A stretch of DNA of 64,000 bases from Gemmatimonadota bacterium (GTDB taxonomy: Bacteria; Gemmatimonadota; Gemmatimonadetes; Gemmatimonadales; GWC2-71-9), in assembly GCA_003169895.1 (NCBI GenBank), contig PNAE01000007.1, positions 1,524,296-1,588,295 on the forward strand, written 5' to 3'. The notes beneath the pieces are model-generated. The model saw only the letters and a list, made by a program, of their open reading frames with translations. It was not told the DNA's origin and did no database searches. Below, piece by piece: positions 48,123 through 58,433 of the stretch (the stretch's first letter is position 1; the number at the start of each line of letters is the position of its first letter). The position numbers were made by a program, and so were the translations under genes.

Positions 48123-49220
48123 GTGAGTTCTACCAGGTTAACAGCCACGGCCACCACCGACGCGCTCGCGTCGGGCATCGGTGAGTTGTTGCAGGCCGCC
48201 GGCGTCGCGGTGCGCGAGCTGCTGGAAAGCTGCCCGGTGGACGATCCGATGCACGTGAGGCTCGAGCAGGTCCATGGCACGATGGAGCGTGTTGCCGCGT
48301 TGACGGACGAGTTCAACGCCCCCGGACGGCGCAGGCCCATGCGGGCCACGTCGCTCGATCTCAATACGGTGGTTCGCCAGATGCTGCCATCGCTGCAACG
48401 ATTGCTCGGCCCCTTCATTTCGCTCGAAACCGAATTGCAATCGCCCGGCCTCTGGGCCGCGGGTGATCGCGGCCAGGTCGAACAGGTTGCCCTCGGCTTG
48501 GTCATAAACGCGCGCGAGGCACTCCCGCTCGGTGGCACCATCCGCGTGCGAACCCGGCATTGGGTACTGGACCAACCCCGTAACTACCGGGTTGGCAGTG
48601 TCTCCCCCGGCGAGTGGGCGATGCTTGAAGTGACCGACAACGGGACCGGCCTCGACGAGCGGACCGTGCAACAGCTCCTGGAACCGTCACTGCGCGGACT
48701 GCCATTCGATTCGGGTCTCAGTCTGGCTGCCGTTTCCGCCATCGTGCGCAACGCCGGGGGCCACGTGGTTCTCGACACCATGCCGGGCGGCGGGACAATG
48801 CTCGCGGCATGTTTCCCCGCTGCCCAACCGCGCCGATCCCGCCGTCCAGCGACCGGGACCGCGCACGCCGTGCTCATCGTGGATGAAGACGAATGGACCC
48901 GCCTCTCGGCGGCGCGTACGCTGCGCCGCGCCGGGTACGGTGTGCTCGAGGCAGACCACGCCGACGCCGCGCTCGAGTTGCTCGACGACGTCGCAGGCTC
49001 ATGCGTCAGCCTGATCCTGGTTGATGCCGGGCTGGCGTCTGCCGGCGCACGGTCACTGGGCGACCGGATTCGGCAGGAACGCCCTGACGTGGACCTGCTC
49101 ATGACCGCAAGTTCGCTGGCATCACTGAGCGCGCTGGATCAAGCGCCGATTCTCGAAAAGCCCTTCACGCCCGATGCACTGCTCCGGGCGGTCCGCGCGC
49201 TCTTGCCGGCTCCTCGCTGA
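48123..49220 (+). CDS. Hybrid HATPase + receiver domain protein
   Basis: DRGQVEQVALGLVINAREALPLGGTIRVRT, LEVTDNGTGLD, GLSLAAVSAIVRNAGGHV; REC AVLIVDEDEWTRLSAARTL...LILVDAGL...ILEKPFTP. Confidence 0.83.
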   Translation: MSSTRLTATATTDALASGIGELLQAAGVAVRELLESCPVDDPMHVRLEQVHGTMERVAALTDEFNAPGRRRPMRATSLDLNTVVRQMLPSLQRLLGPFISLETELQSPGLWAAGDRGQVEQVALGLVINAREALPLGGTIRVRTRHWVLDQPRNYRVGSVSPGEWAMLEVTDNGTGLDERTVQQLLEPSLRGLPFDSGLSLAAVSAIVRNAGGHVVLDTMPGGGTMLAACFPAAQPRRSRRPATGTAHAVLIVDEDEWTRLSAARTLRRAGYGVLEADHADAALELLDDVAGSCVSLILVDAGLASAGARSLGDRIRQERPDVDLLMTASSLASLSALDQAPILEKPFTPDALLRAVRALLPAPR

Positions 49221-49313
49221 ACGGACGCCTTGCCCTGGACGTCGCCGCGGTCGATTTTTTGGCGCGGCGATGCCAGGCTGGTCCGGCCGCTTCACGCTGC
49301 AGAGAAAGAGCCA

Positions 49314-49871
49314 ATGAAAGCCAACGACATTCGCAAGGGTGCGGTCATCTATTACGAGGGGAAGCCGCACCTGGTGATGGACTTCACTCACCGGACTCCG
49401 GGCAACCTCAGGGCCTTCGTGCAGGTGCGCCTGCGCAACCTGAAGTCAGGCATGTCGCTCGATCACCGCTTCAGCGCGACCGAGAACGTCGAGGAGGCCC
49501 GGCTCGACAGTCGGACCATGCAGATTCTCTATGCCGACGGCAACGGTGTCCACGTGATGGACGCGAACACTTACGAGCAGTTCACCCTCGACCCCGATGT
49601 GGTGGGCGAGGACGCTCCCTGGATGCAGGCGGAAATGCGCATCGACACCACCTGGCTGGAGGGCCGTGCGATCTCCGTCCAGCTGCCCAGCTCCGTGGAG
49701 CTCGAGGTGGTCGAGACCTCGCCAGTCATGAAGACCGCGACCAAGAGTGCCAGCAGCAAGCCGGCGAAGCTCAGCAACGGTGTGACGATCCAAGTGCCGG
49801 ACTTTGTCGCGCAAGGCGAACGGGTTCGTGTCAATCCGAGGGAGAGGGCCTACATCGAGCGGGTCAAGTAA
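49314..49871 (+). CDS. efp: Translation elongation factor P
   Basis: MKANDIRKGAVIYYEGKPHLVMDFTHRTPGNLRAFVQVRLRNLKSG...VELEVVETSP...KPAKLSNGVTIQVPDFVAQGERVRVNPRERAYIERVK. Confidence 0.92.
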   Translation: MKANDIRKGAVIYYEGKPHLVMDFTHRTPGNLRAFVQVRLRNLKSGMSLDHRFSATENVEEARLDSRTMQILYADGNGVHVMDANTYEQFTLDPDVVGEDAPWMQAEMRIDTTWLEGRAISVQLPSSVELEVVETSPVMKTATKSASSKPAKLSNGVTIQVPDFVAQGERVRVNPRERAYIERVK

Positions 49872-49927
49872 CGAGAGACGAGAGCAGTAAACTGGTTCGC
49901 CTCGTCTCTCGTCTCTCGTCTCTCGTT
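49871..49927. terminator. Bidirectional hairpin with CTCGTCT tandem repeats between convergent genes
   Basis: ACGAGAGACGAG (49871-49882) exactly complementary to CTCGTCTCTCGT (49901-49912); repeated GTCTCTC units follow. Confidence 0.65.
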
Positions 49928-52900
49928 TCAGCCGCCGGGCCCGCGTCCGCCGCCACGGCCGCCGCCGCCCGGCCCATTCCCGCCGCCCGGTCCACCCCGT
50001 CCACCGCCGAACAAGTTGTTGGTGGGGTTCTTGACCGAGTCCGGCAGCACCGCCCATTGCACGTCGGTCAGGACTGCATGCACGGCGTCGCGTACTTTGA
50101 TCTGCTCCTGGAACAGCGACCGCGTGAACGGCCCGAGCTTCTGCATCAGCGGCTGAATGTCGGCGGCCGAGCCGGCCAGGTTGATCTTCTGGACCTCCGG
50201 GCGGATGCTGTCCACGATGAACGTGACCCGGGCATTGCTGGAATCAACCAGCGCCTGCAGCGCGGTGACCTGTGCCTTACTGAGCACCAGCGAATCCTTG
50301 CGAGCCAATGCGGCGATGGCGACGTTCTGGCGCCGGAAGCGCGCCATCGCGCTGTCGAGCATCTGCGGACCCGTGGTGGCGCCACCGCCGATGCCGCGCG
50401 CCAACTGCTGGATCTGCAGCGTACGTGGGTCGTACCCGATGGCGTACCGCAGGTTGATCAGCACCTGAAAAGGATTGCGGATTGCCGTCGCACTGCCGCT
50501 GGTGTTGCCGAAGCGCGAGTTGACCGAATAGGTGAACTGGTTGGTGGTCGGATTGAATCCGTTCACCGTGAGCAGCGTATTGTCCGGGCGCGCGAACCCG
50601 CCCCACCCCTTGATGTTGTTGTCACCGTTGATCCATTCGTCCAGCCCTCCGAGCAGGTTCTGGGTCTGGATCTGCACCATCAGCCGGCGATCGAACAGCG
50701 CCGGGCGCCAGTTGAGCGAGAAGGCCACCGTGGGCTGCCAGGGGCCGTAGCAGGTGTTGCGGCCGGCGATCTGTCCCAACTGAGCCTGCAGGCACTTCTT
50801 GGCGTTGCCGGACGTGGAATTGAGCAGCCGCGACATGCCGGTGGCAAGCGCGGTATCCGTCGTGGTCGCCGGATTGTAAATGAATGCCCGGTCGTTGCGG
50901 CTCGAGCCGTCGCCATTGATGTCGCCCGCCACGATCGGCGTATACGGCGCACCCGATATCATGCCGAGGTTGCTGGCGAGCTCGAACGCCGGCGTGATCG
51001 GCCAGGAGATCTGTGCCTGAAAGTTGTGGCGGTGCTGGTTGCTCGATGTCGCCCACTCATAGTCGTTCGGATCACCGGCGGTCTGGTTGCCGCCGCCGAA
51101 GCCGCCACCGAAGCCGCCGCCCGAGCCGCCCTGGTCGCGCGCGAACATCAGGGTATAGGACAGGTTCAGCTGCATCTGCTTGGTCGTCGTTCCGGCGAGG
51201 TTGAAGGTGATCTGGCGGGTGTCGTTCTGCAGCGTGCTGAAGACCTCGCTCACCGCGCCGTAATTGATGTCCTTGCGTGATGCCGACAGCGGGATCGCAC
51301 CCGTGGTCGGGAAGATCTGCGCCGGATCGGCGTATACTGGGCGATTGACTTCGTTGCCGAGCCGGAACGCCGGTGCCGCGTCGTTGAGATTCAGGTCCCT
51401 CGATGCGCTCTGGCCCACCCCGCGCACGTAGGACGCATCGATGTTGAATGTGATGCGTTGAGTCACGCGCCGGGTCAGGCCCAGCGACGCCCGCTTGGTC
51501 TTCGCCGCACCATAGTTCGGATCATACGCCGTGACGGACGGGGTCGCGGTGATTACCCCCGGTGTCGTCGCGTTGTTGAGGCATTCGGCCGGAATGTCCT
51601 CAGGGTGGCTGACATAGTCCGCCCAGTCGGGGATCGGCACCGCCGAACCGGTGCAGTACAACTGGGTCTGCGCCCCGATCAGGCCCGACTGCGCCTGCGC
51701 CGTGCCCGGAAGTGTGGACGGCATGGTGCCGCGGAAGATGCCCGCGCCACCACGGATCGTCAGCAGCGGCGGTGCGAACCCGCGTTGCGCTTGGCCCTGC
51801 TGCTCGGGTGCGGCGATCGAATAGCTGAATCCGGCGCGCGGTGACACGTACGTTTCGGTCGGCAGGACGCTCGTATGCACGCCAAACTCGTTGAACACCG
51901 CCGTGTTCTCCTCGGGCGCGCCCGTGTACGACGTGTGCTCGACGCGCAGGCCGTAGGTCAGCTGCAGATTGCCGCCGCCGTTGCTGCCGGGACCGCCGAA
52001 CCCGCCGCGGCCGCCAAACCCGCCACCACCGCGCCCACCCATGCCACCACCACCACCAGCACCACCACCAGTGGCGCCGGCGCCAGCGTTGCCACCGCTG
52101 GTGGCGCCGCCGATGCGGGGCCGCCAGGCATCGCTCAGGTAGACCGCTTCGTTCTGCACGCTGCCGCTGCTCGTGCTCGGCACGAGCGTGCGGGTGAACG
52201 ACGCCGGGGTGTTGTTCTCGAAGTCCCCGAGCGTGTTGTAGAGGAACGTTCCGAACTGGTTGGTGGTGGCGTCCTGGGTGAAATCCTGCTTGTTGCCATA
52301 GAAACCAAGCGCCCAGCGATGGGCACCGGCCGGCGAGATCAGCGACAGTTCGTTCGTGAACTCGAGGGTCTTCGTGTTGCTCGTGCGCGGCATGCCGGCA
52401 TTGCCACCGAAGCCGAACGTCGTCGGAATCACGCCGCCGGTGCTATCCGGCGAGTAGTTGGTCACCCGGCCGACCGGCACGAGCAGGAACGGCGTCGACG
52501 TCGAGTTGCTGGCCGTGTACCCGCCGCGAAACGCGTTGATCATCCCGTTGTTGAAGCGCGACGTGACCTGCAGGCCGCCGCTGCCGCTATTGCCGGTGTT
52601 GTTGCCGCCAACCTGCGGCAGGTTGGTCGAGCCGACGCTCTGCGGGTCCCGCCCGTTCAAGTTGAGTTGGCCGGTGAACGTGATCACGTGAACCTGGCCG
52701 GCATCCCAGTCGAACCTGAGTACGCTCGTCAGCTGATCATTGGTGCTCGTCGCGCTGATGGCGCCGGCCTGGTCGGTCAGTCCGGTGCCGTTGACCAGGC
52801 GGATGAATTTCGCCACTGAATCGGGCGACGCGCCAAGACGGCCCAGTGTCGTGGCATCAGCGATGTCGAGCGACGGGCTCGGTTGGAGTCGGCGGTGAAC

Positions 52901-53824
52901 CTGGAACCCACCGAACAGCGCCGTCACGTTGTGCTTGAGCGGGCCGCCAAATCCGGCGCCGAAGTTTTCCGCCGTGTTGCCGGCCTGGAAAGCGCTGCTG
53001 GTATTGCCTCCCCAGGCCAGGCTCGGGCTCTGCAAGCCGCTGCTGAGCGATCCGGTCACCCGATTGCCGCCCCCCTTGGTCGTGACCGACACCATGCCGC
53101 CCGAAAAGTTGCCGCGTGCCACGTCGTAGCTATTGGTGATCACCCGGGTGCTGCGCACCGCGTCCTGTGGCACGGTGGTGCTCGACGTCGTCTGGCCGTT
53201 CACCACGTAGGTGTTCGATGCTGCGCTCTGGCCGGCGACCGAGAATGTGGCGGCCGTGGAATCGGTGCCGGTGGTGAGGATGACGCCCGGGGCCAGCGCC
53301 GCCAGGGCCGCCAAGTCCGACGCATCGATCGGCAGGCGCATCGCCTGCTCACCGGAAATCGAGCGCGACGACTCGCCGGCGGTGACGCGGTTCTCGTTCT
53401 GGTCGGGGTTCGGGCGCCGCGCGGCGTTCGCGACCAGGTCCTGCAGCTTGGCCGGAGTCTCGCCCAGCTTCACGTTCAGTATGATGCGATCGTCGTCACT
53501 CTGCCGCGCCACGTTGTAGATCACCGGGTTCTTGCCGATCGCCTTGACGCTGACGCGGTACTGGGACTGCCCACCACCCGCGTCGATGATGATCCGGTAC
53601 TGGCCCTTGTCGTTCGTCGTTCCCTTTCGCGTGACTTCAGTCTCGATGCTGAACGCTTCGACCACCGCGCCGGCGACCGGCTTGCCGGTGGCATCCGTCA
53701 CCGTACCGACGATGATGTCAACGCTGTTGCCACCCTGCGCGCGGACAGGCCGGACCGCGATCGCGGCGAGTGCCAGCAGCAGAACAAGTGCACTCGCAAC
53801 GCGAGCGGAAAAGCGAACCAGCAT
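49928..53824 (-). CDS. TonB-dependent receptor-like protein with carboxypeptidase-regulatory-like N-terminal domain and LTxxQ/Spy-like C-terminal tail
   Basis: Signal MLVRFSARVASALVLLLALAAIAVRPVRAQ; VDIIVGTVTDATGKPVAGAVVEA; plug SRSISGEQAMRLPIDASDLAALAALAPGV; tail LSKAQVTALQAL...VLTDVQWAVLPDSVKNP. Confidence 0.88.
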   Translation of the reverse strand: MLVRFSARVASALVLLLALAAIAVRPVRAQGGNSVDIIVGTVTDATGKPVAGAVVEAFSIETEVTRKGTTNDKGQYRIIIDAGGGQSQYRVSVKAIGKNPVIYNVARQSDDDRIILNVKLGETPAKLQDLVANAARRPNPDQNENRVTAGESSRSISGEQAMRLPIDASDLAALAALAPGVILTTGTDSTAATFSVAGQSAASNTYVVNGQTTSSTTVPQDAVRSTRVITNSYDVARGNFSGGMVSVTTKGGGNRVTGSLSSGLQSPSLAWGGNTSSAFQAGNTAENFGAGFGGPLKHNVTALFGGFQVHRRLQPSPSLDIADATTLGRLGASPDSVAKFIRLVNGTGLTDQAGAISATSTNDQLTSVLRFDWDAGQVHVITFTGQLNLNGRDPQSVGSTNLPQVGGNNTGNSGSGGLQVTSRFNNGMINAFRGGYTASNSTSTPFLLVPVGRVTNYSPDSTGGVIPTTFGFGGNAGMPRTSNTKTLEFTNELSLISPAGAHRWALGFYGNKQDFTQDATTNQFGTFLYNTLGDFENNTPASFTRTLVPSTSSGSVQNEAVYLSDAWRPRIGGATSGGNAGAGATGGGAGGGGGMGGRGGGGFGGRGGFGGPGSNGGGNLQLTYGLRVEHTSYTGAPEENTAVFNEFGVHTSVLPTETYVSPRAGFSYSIAAPEQQGQAQRGFAPPLLTIRGGAGIFRGTMPSTLPGTAQAQSGLIGAQTQLYCTGSAVPIPDWADYVSHPEDIPAECLNNATTPGVITATPSVTAYDPNYGAAKTKRASLGLTRRVTQRITFNIDASYVRGVGQSASRDLNLNDAAPAFRLGNEVNRPVYADPAQIFPTTGAIPLSASRKDINYGAVSEVFSTLQNDTRQITFNLAGTTTKQMQLNLSYTLMFARDQGGSGGGFGGGFGGGNQTAGDPNDYEWATSSNQHRHNFQAQISWPITPAFELASNLGMISGAPYTPIVAGDINGDGSSRNDRAFIYNPATTTDTALATGMSRLLNSTSGNAKKCLQAQLGQIAGRNTCYGPWQPTVAFSLNWRPALFDRRLMVQIQTQNLLGGLDEWINGDNNIKGWGGFARPDNTLLTVNGFNPTTNQFTYSVNSRFGNTSGSATAIRNPFQVLINLRYAIGYDPRTLQIQQLARGIGGGATTGPQMLDSAMARFRRQNVAIAALARKDSLVLSKAQVTALQALVDSSNARVTFIVDSIRPEVQKINLAGSAADIQPLMQKLGPFTRSLFQEQIKVRDAVHAVLTDVQWAVLPDSVKNPTNNLFGGGRGGPGGGNGPGGGGRGGGRGPGG

Positions 53825-54009
53825 GTCGGGTCCCGGTCTCTGGGGCTGTCGTATGTGTTTCGGCGGAGTCGCCCAGTCACACCTCGGCCTTGGTACGTCG
53901 GGTCGGGGGCAAAAGTTGAGGCGGCGGACCGGCTGGAACACATCGAGATTCAGCCGCCCGGTCAGGTTGAAGTCCGGGAACGTAACTTCACGACTCGTAG
54001 CAGCTTGAG

Positions 54010-56478
54010 GACTCGATCGCTGCCGCTCACCCGCCGCCGCGCCACCGCCCCTGCGGCCGCCACCGCCACGACCGCTGCCGGCGCCCTGACCCGGCCCACC
54101 CATGAGGTTGTTCGAGGGGTTGCGGACGTCGTCCGGCAGCAACGCCCATTGAACGTCCGTCAGGATCTGGCGAACACGCGCGGCGACCGACCGCTGCTCC
54201 CTGGCCGCCACGGTGTTGAAGCTACGGATCCGCGTCAACAGCGGTACGACATCAGCGCTGGTCTTGGCCTTCTGCACGTTGTCCACTTCGGCGGTGAGGG
54301 AGTCGATGTGCGGCTTCATGGACGTCGCGCTCGAATCCGCCGCCACCCTGAGCCGAAGGACCTGTGTCGGCGTGAGCGCCAACGAATCGGCGCCATTCCC
54401 GCGCCGCCGCGAATGGTCAGCAGTGGGGGGGCGAAGCCGCGCTGGCTGGCGCCTTGCTGCTCGGGTCGCGGAATGCTATACGAGAACCCGATCCGCGGCG
54501 ACACATAGACCTCGCTGGGCAACTGATCGGTGCGAACGCCGAATTCGTGGAACACCGAATCGTTCAGCGCCGGCGCGCCGGTGAACGATGAATGCTCCAG
54601 GCGCACACCGTAGATCAGCTGGAAGTTGGTGTTGCCGCCGCCGGTCGTGCCAAAACCGCCACCGCCGCCGCGTCCGCCTCGCCCACCGCGGCCACCACCA
54701 CCACCACCGCCGCCACGACTCCCGCCGCTGCCATCGCGACCGGCTGCACCGGCGGAATCCGCGCCGCGACCGCGCCGCGTCGATCGTGGCCGCCAGGCGT
54801 CGCTGAGATACACGGCCTCATTCCACGCACCGCCAGCACGGATGGTCGGCTGGAGAGTGCGCGTGAACTGCGACGGAACGTTGTTCTCGAAGTCGGCGAG
54901 CGAGTTGTACGTGTAGGTGCCGTAGCGATTGTTGGTGACGTCCTGGTTGAAGTGCGACCCGAACGCATACAAGCCCATGGCAAAGCGGTGCGTCGCGTTG
55001 CCCGGGAGCACCGACAGCTCGCTCGTGAACTCGACGTTGCCCGCGTTGTTGTGTTGCGGCAGCCCGGCGTTGCCGCCGAAACCGAACGTGGTAACCGCGA
55101 TCTGGCCCGAATCCAGCGTCGACTGATTGGTAACCCGGCCAACCGGCGCGACGAGGAATGGGTCGGAATGACTGTCGTTGATCGACCCGCCACCACGGAA
55201 TTGATTCACCCAGCGGCCTACGCGCGACGCAACCTGCACGCTGAGTGACCCGTTTGTCGCGTTGGTGTTGCCGCCTACCTGCTGCAACTGCGTCGCTCCG
55301 ATGCGCGTCGGATCCTGCGCGTTCACGCCGAAACTGGCGCTGACCGTGATGATGTGGGACTGCCCCATGTTCCAGTCGAAGCGGTTGAGACTGTGCAACT
55401 GATCGTTGGTGCGGTTGGGGTCGATGTTGCCCGCCAGCCCGGTGAGGCCGAGTTCGCCGACCTTCGAAGTAAACTGGCTGACCGAGTCGGGCGATGCACC
55501 CAGCCTGAGCAGTGTGGCATCGTCGGCGAGATTGAGCGACGCGAGCGGCGACAGCCGGCGATTGACCTGCAACGAGCCGAAGAGGAACGTCTTGTTCCGC
55601 TTGAGCGGCCCACCGAACCCGACGCCCACCTGCTCGTTGGTGCTGCCCGACTGAAACACGTTGCTGGTGCTCCCGCCCCAGGACAGGTCCTGATTCTGGA
55701 ACCGGCTGCTCATCGAGCCGGACACCCGGTTGCTGCCGCCCTTGGAGGTGACCGACACCTGGCCTCCGGCGAATCCGCCTCGCGCCACATCGTACGTGTT
55801 GGTGATCACCCGCGCGGTCCGCACGGCGTCCTGCGGGACGGTGGTGCTCGAGGTCGTCATGCCGTTGATCTGATAGCTGTTGGCGTCAGCGCCCTGTCCC
55901 AGGACGGAAAAGGTGGCCGCCGTCGAATCGGTGCCCGCCGTGAAAATGACGCCGGGTGCCAGCGCTGCGAGTGACGCGAGATCCGATGCATCGATCGGCA
56001 AGCGCATCGCCTGGTCGCCGGTGATGAACATCGATGTCTCACCGGCGGTCGGCCGATCGTTTCCCGACAAGTCCGGGCGCCGATTGGCGTTGGCGACGAG
56101 GTCCTGCAAGCGAACTGCTTGAGCGCCCAGACTGATGTCGAGTGTAATCCGGTCATCGTCGGGCTGGCGGCTGACATTCTGGATGAATGGGCTGTGCCCG
56201 ATCGCGCGGGCCGTCACGCGGTACTGACCCCCGCCATCGTTGAAGAACAGGATGTAATGACCCTTGGCGTCGGTCATCGTCTTGCGGGTCACGTCGGTCT
56301 CAATGCTGAGCGCTTCGACGGTGGCGTTCGGTACCGGCTTGCCGGCCTGATCGGTCACCGCTCCCGAGATGATGTCGACGTTGCCGCCCTGCGCCGCCGC
56401 CGGCCGCGAGGCCAATGTTGCAACGAAACACATGACGCAGACAGTGCACGCGGCTCGAACGATGCATCGCAGGAGCAT
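54010..56478 (-). pseudogene. Paralogous TonB-dependent receptor with internal out-of-frame deletion
   Basis: ORF 54316-56478 runs like the downstream paralogue to RGFAPPLLTIRGGAG, then shifts frame; the tail (GADSLALTPTQVLRLRVAADSS...LTDVQWALLPDDVRNPSNNL) continues in another frame; C-terminal half of the barrel missing. Confidence 0.75.
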
Positions 56479-56575
56479 GTGATCGTCCGGTGGTCGGAGT
56501 CTGATTTGCTACGGCGGGGCATGACAGAACGTTGTGGGACCGTGCACCCCTCCATCCTCACCTTATCTTCCGGGC

Positions 56576-58423
56576 ATGACCACCCCGGCCAAGCCGAAAA
56601 TCAGCCGCGACGTAGTCTGGCGCGAGGCGCGCGAGCTCATCTGGCTCCATCGCGGCCGTCTCGGGCTGGGATTCGGGCTGATGCTTGTCAACCGCGCCGC
56701 CGGTTTCGTCCTGCCGGGGTCCACGAAATACCTGCTCGACAAGGTCCTGCCCCCGCGACTGGTGCACCTGACGTCCGCCGAGTTGGCCCTTGCGGGGCAT
56801 CGGCTGGGGTTGGTCGCGATGGCGGTGGGCGCGGCGGCACTGGTGCAAGCCGCAACCTCGTTCGGGCTATCACAGATCCTCGGTGTCGCTGCGCAACGCG
56901 CTATCACCGACATGCGCCGCGCGGTGCAATCGCACCTCATCCGATTGCCAATCCGGACGTTCGACGCGACCCAGACCGGCCAGCTCGTATCGCGCGTCAT
57001 GAACGACGCCGAGGGGATTCGCAACCTGATTGGCACCGGTCTGGTGCAACTGGTCGGTGGTCTCGTCACCGCCGCCGTCGCCATGTGTGTACTGGTTTCA
57101 CTCAACTGGCGGTTGACGGCGATGACCATGGTGTTGCTGATCCTGTTCGCGGGCGGTATGGCGTACGCGTTTACGAAGCTGCGCCCGATCTTCCGGGTTC
57201 GCGGGCAATTGAACGCGGAAGTCACGGGACGGCTCGTCGAGAGCATCTCCGGCATTCGCGTGGTCAAGGCCTACGCGGCGGAGCGCCGGGAAAGACTGGC
57301 GTTTGCGAAGGGCGCCAACAAGCTGTTTCGCAACGTGGCCGCGTCGATGACGGGCATTTCGGCGACCACGGCGTTGTCGGCGGTCGTCGTCGGCGTCATC
57401 GGCACGTTGTTGATTGTGGTCGGCGGTCACGACGTTCTTGCCGGCCGGATGACGGTCGGCGGACTGATGACGTATGTGGTCTTCACCGGCATGGTCGCCG
57501 CACCGCTCATCCAGATCGCGGCGATCGGGACGCAGATTACGGAGGCGTTCGCGGGGCTCGACCGGATCCGCGAGTTGAGGTCATGGGTGCCGGAGGATGC
57601 GGATGATGCCAATCGGGAGGTGGCCGGCGTGATTGTCGGTCATGTCAAGTTCGACGATGTGACCTTCAGTTACCAACCGGGAGTTCCGGTCCTGCGGCAC
57701 ATTTCGTTCGATGCACCCGCCGGCTCGACGACGGCGCTGGTGGGATCGAGCGGATCGGGCAAGAGCACGCTCGTATCGCTGGTGATGGCGTTCAATCATC
57801 CCGACAGCGGGCGCATCCTGATCGACGGACGCGACCTCGAGGGGCTTCGCCTCCGGAACTATCGCAGCCGGCTGGGTATCGTGCTGCAGGACAATTTCCT
57901 GTTCGATGGGACGGTGCTCGAGAACATCCGTTTCGCGCAGCCCGGCGCAAGCGATGCCGAAGTGCTGGAGGCCGCCCGGGTGGCACATTGCGACGAGTTC
58001 GCGTTGCGATTCGAACTTGGATATCAGACCATCGTTGGGGAGCGCGGTGTCAAGCTCAGCGGCGGGCAGCGGCAACGAGTCGCGATTGCCCGGGCCATTC
58101 TCGCGGATCCAGCCATCCTGATCCTCGACGAGGCGACGTCGTCGCTCGATTCCGAAAGTGAAGCGTTGATCCAGGAGGGGCTGGCTCGGTTACGCGCCGG
58201 CCGGACCACGTTTGTCATCGCGCACCGGCTGTCGACGATCACCTCGGCCGACCAGATCCTGGTGCTTGAGGCTGGGGAGATTGTCGAACGGGGGAACCAC
58301 GAGCAGCTGCTGGGCCTGGATGGGCGCTATCGGAAGTTGTACGAACGGCAGTACCGGCAGGCGCTGGATCGCTACGTCAACCCGGGTGAGGAGCTGACCG
58401 GCGCGGCGCACCTGCGTCCGTGA
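56576..58423 (+). CDS. ABC transporter, fused permease/ATP-binding (exporter type)
   Basis: ALVGSSGSGKSTLVSLV (Walker A), VKLSGGQRQRVAIARAIL, LILDEATSSLDSESE, TFVIAHRLSTI. Confidence 0.95.
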   Translation: MTTPAKPKISRDVVWREARELIWLHRGRLGLGFGLMLVNRAAGFVLPGSTKYLLDKVLPPRLVHLTSAELALAGHRLGLVAMAVGAAALVQAATSFGLSQILGVAAQRAITDMRRAVQSHLIRLPIRTFDATQTGQLVSRVMNDAEGIRNLIGTGLVQLVGGLVTAAVAMCVLVSLNWRLTAMTMVLLILFAGGMAYAFTKLRPIFRVRGQLNAEVTGRLVESISGIRVVKAYAAERRERLAFAKGANKLFRNVAASMTGISATTALSAVVVGVIGTLLIVVGGHDVLAGRMTVGGLMTYVVFTGMVAAPLIQIAAIGTQITEAFAGLDRIRELRSWVPEDADDANREVAGVIVGHVKFDDVTFSYQPGVPVLRHISFDAPAGSTTALVGSSGSGKSTLVSLVMAFNHPDSGRILIDGRDLEGLRLRNYRSRLGIVLQDNFLFDGTVLENIRFAQPGASDAEVLEAARVAHCDEFALRFELGYQTIVGERGVKLSGGQRQRVAIARAILADPAILILDEATSSLDSESEALIQEGLARLRAGRTTFVIAHRLSTITSADQILVLEAGEIVERGNHEQLLGLDGRYRKLYERQYRQALDRYVNPGEELTGAAHLRP

Positions 58424-58433
58424 ACGCAGGTGC

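Noticed and set aside
49928-54382. Single 1484-aa protein as listed in the ORF track
   Set aside because: The first ~185 aa are the leftover tail of the deleted paralogue; the real protein starts at the signal peptide MLVRFSARVASALVLLLALAA (53824).
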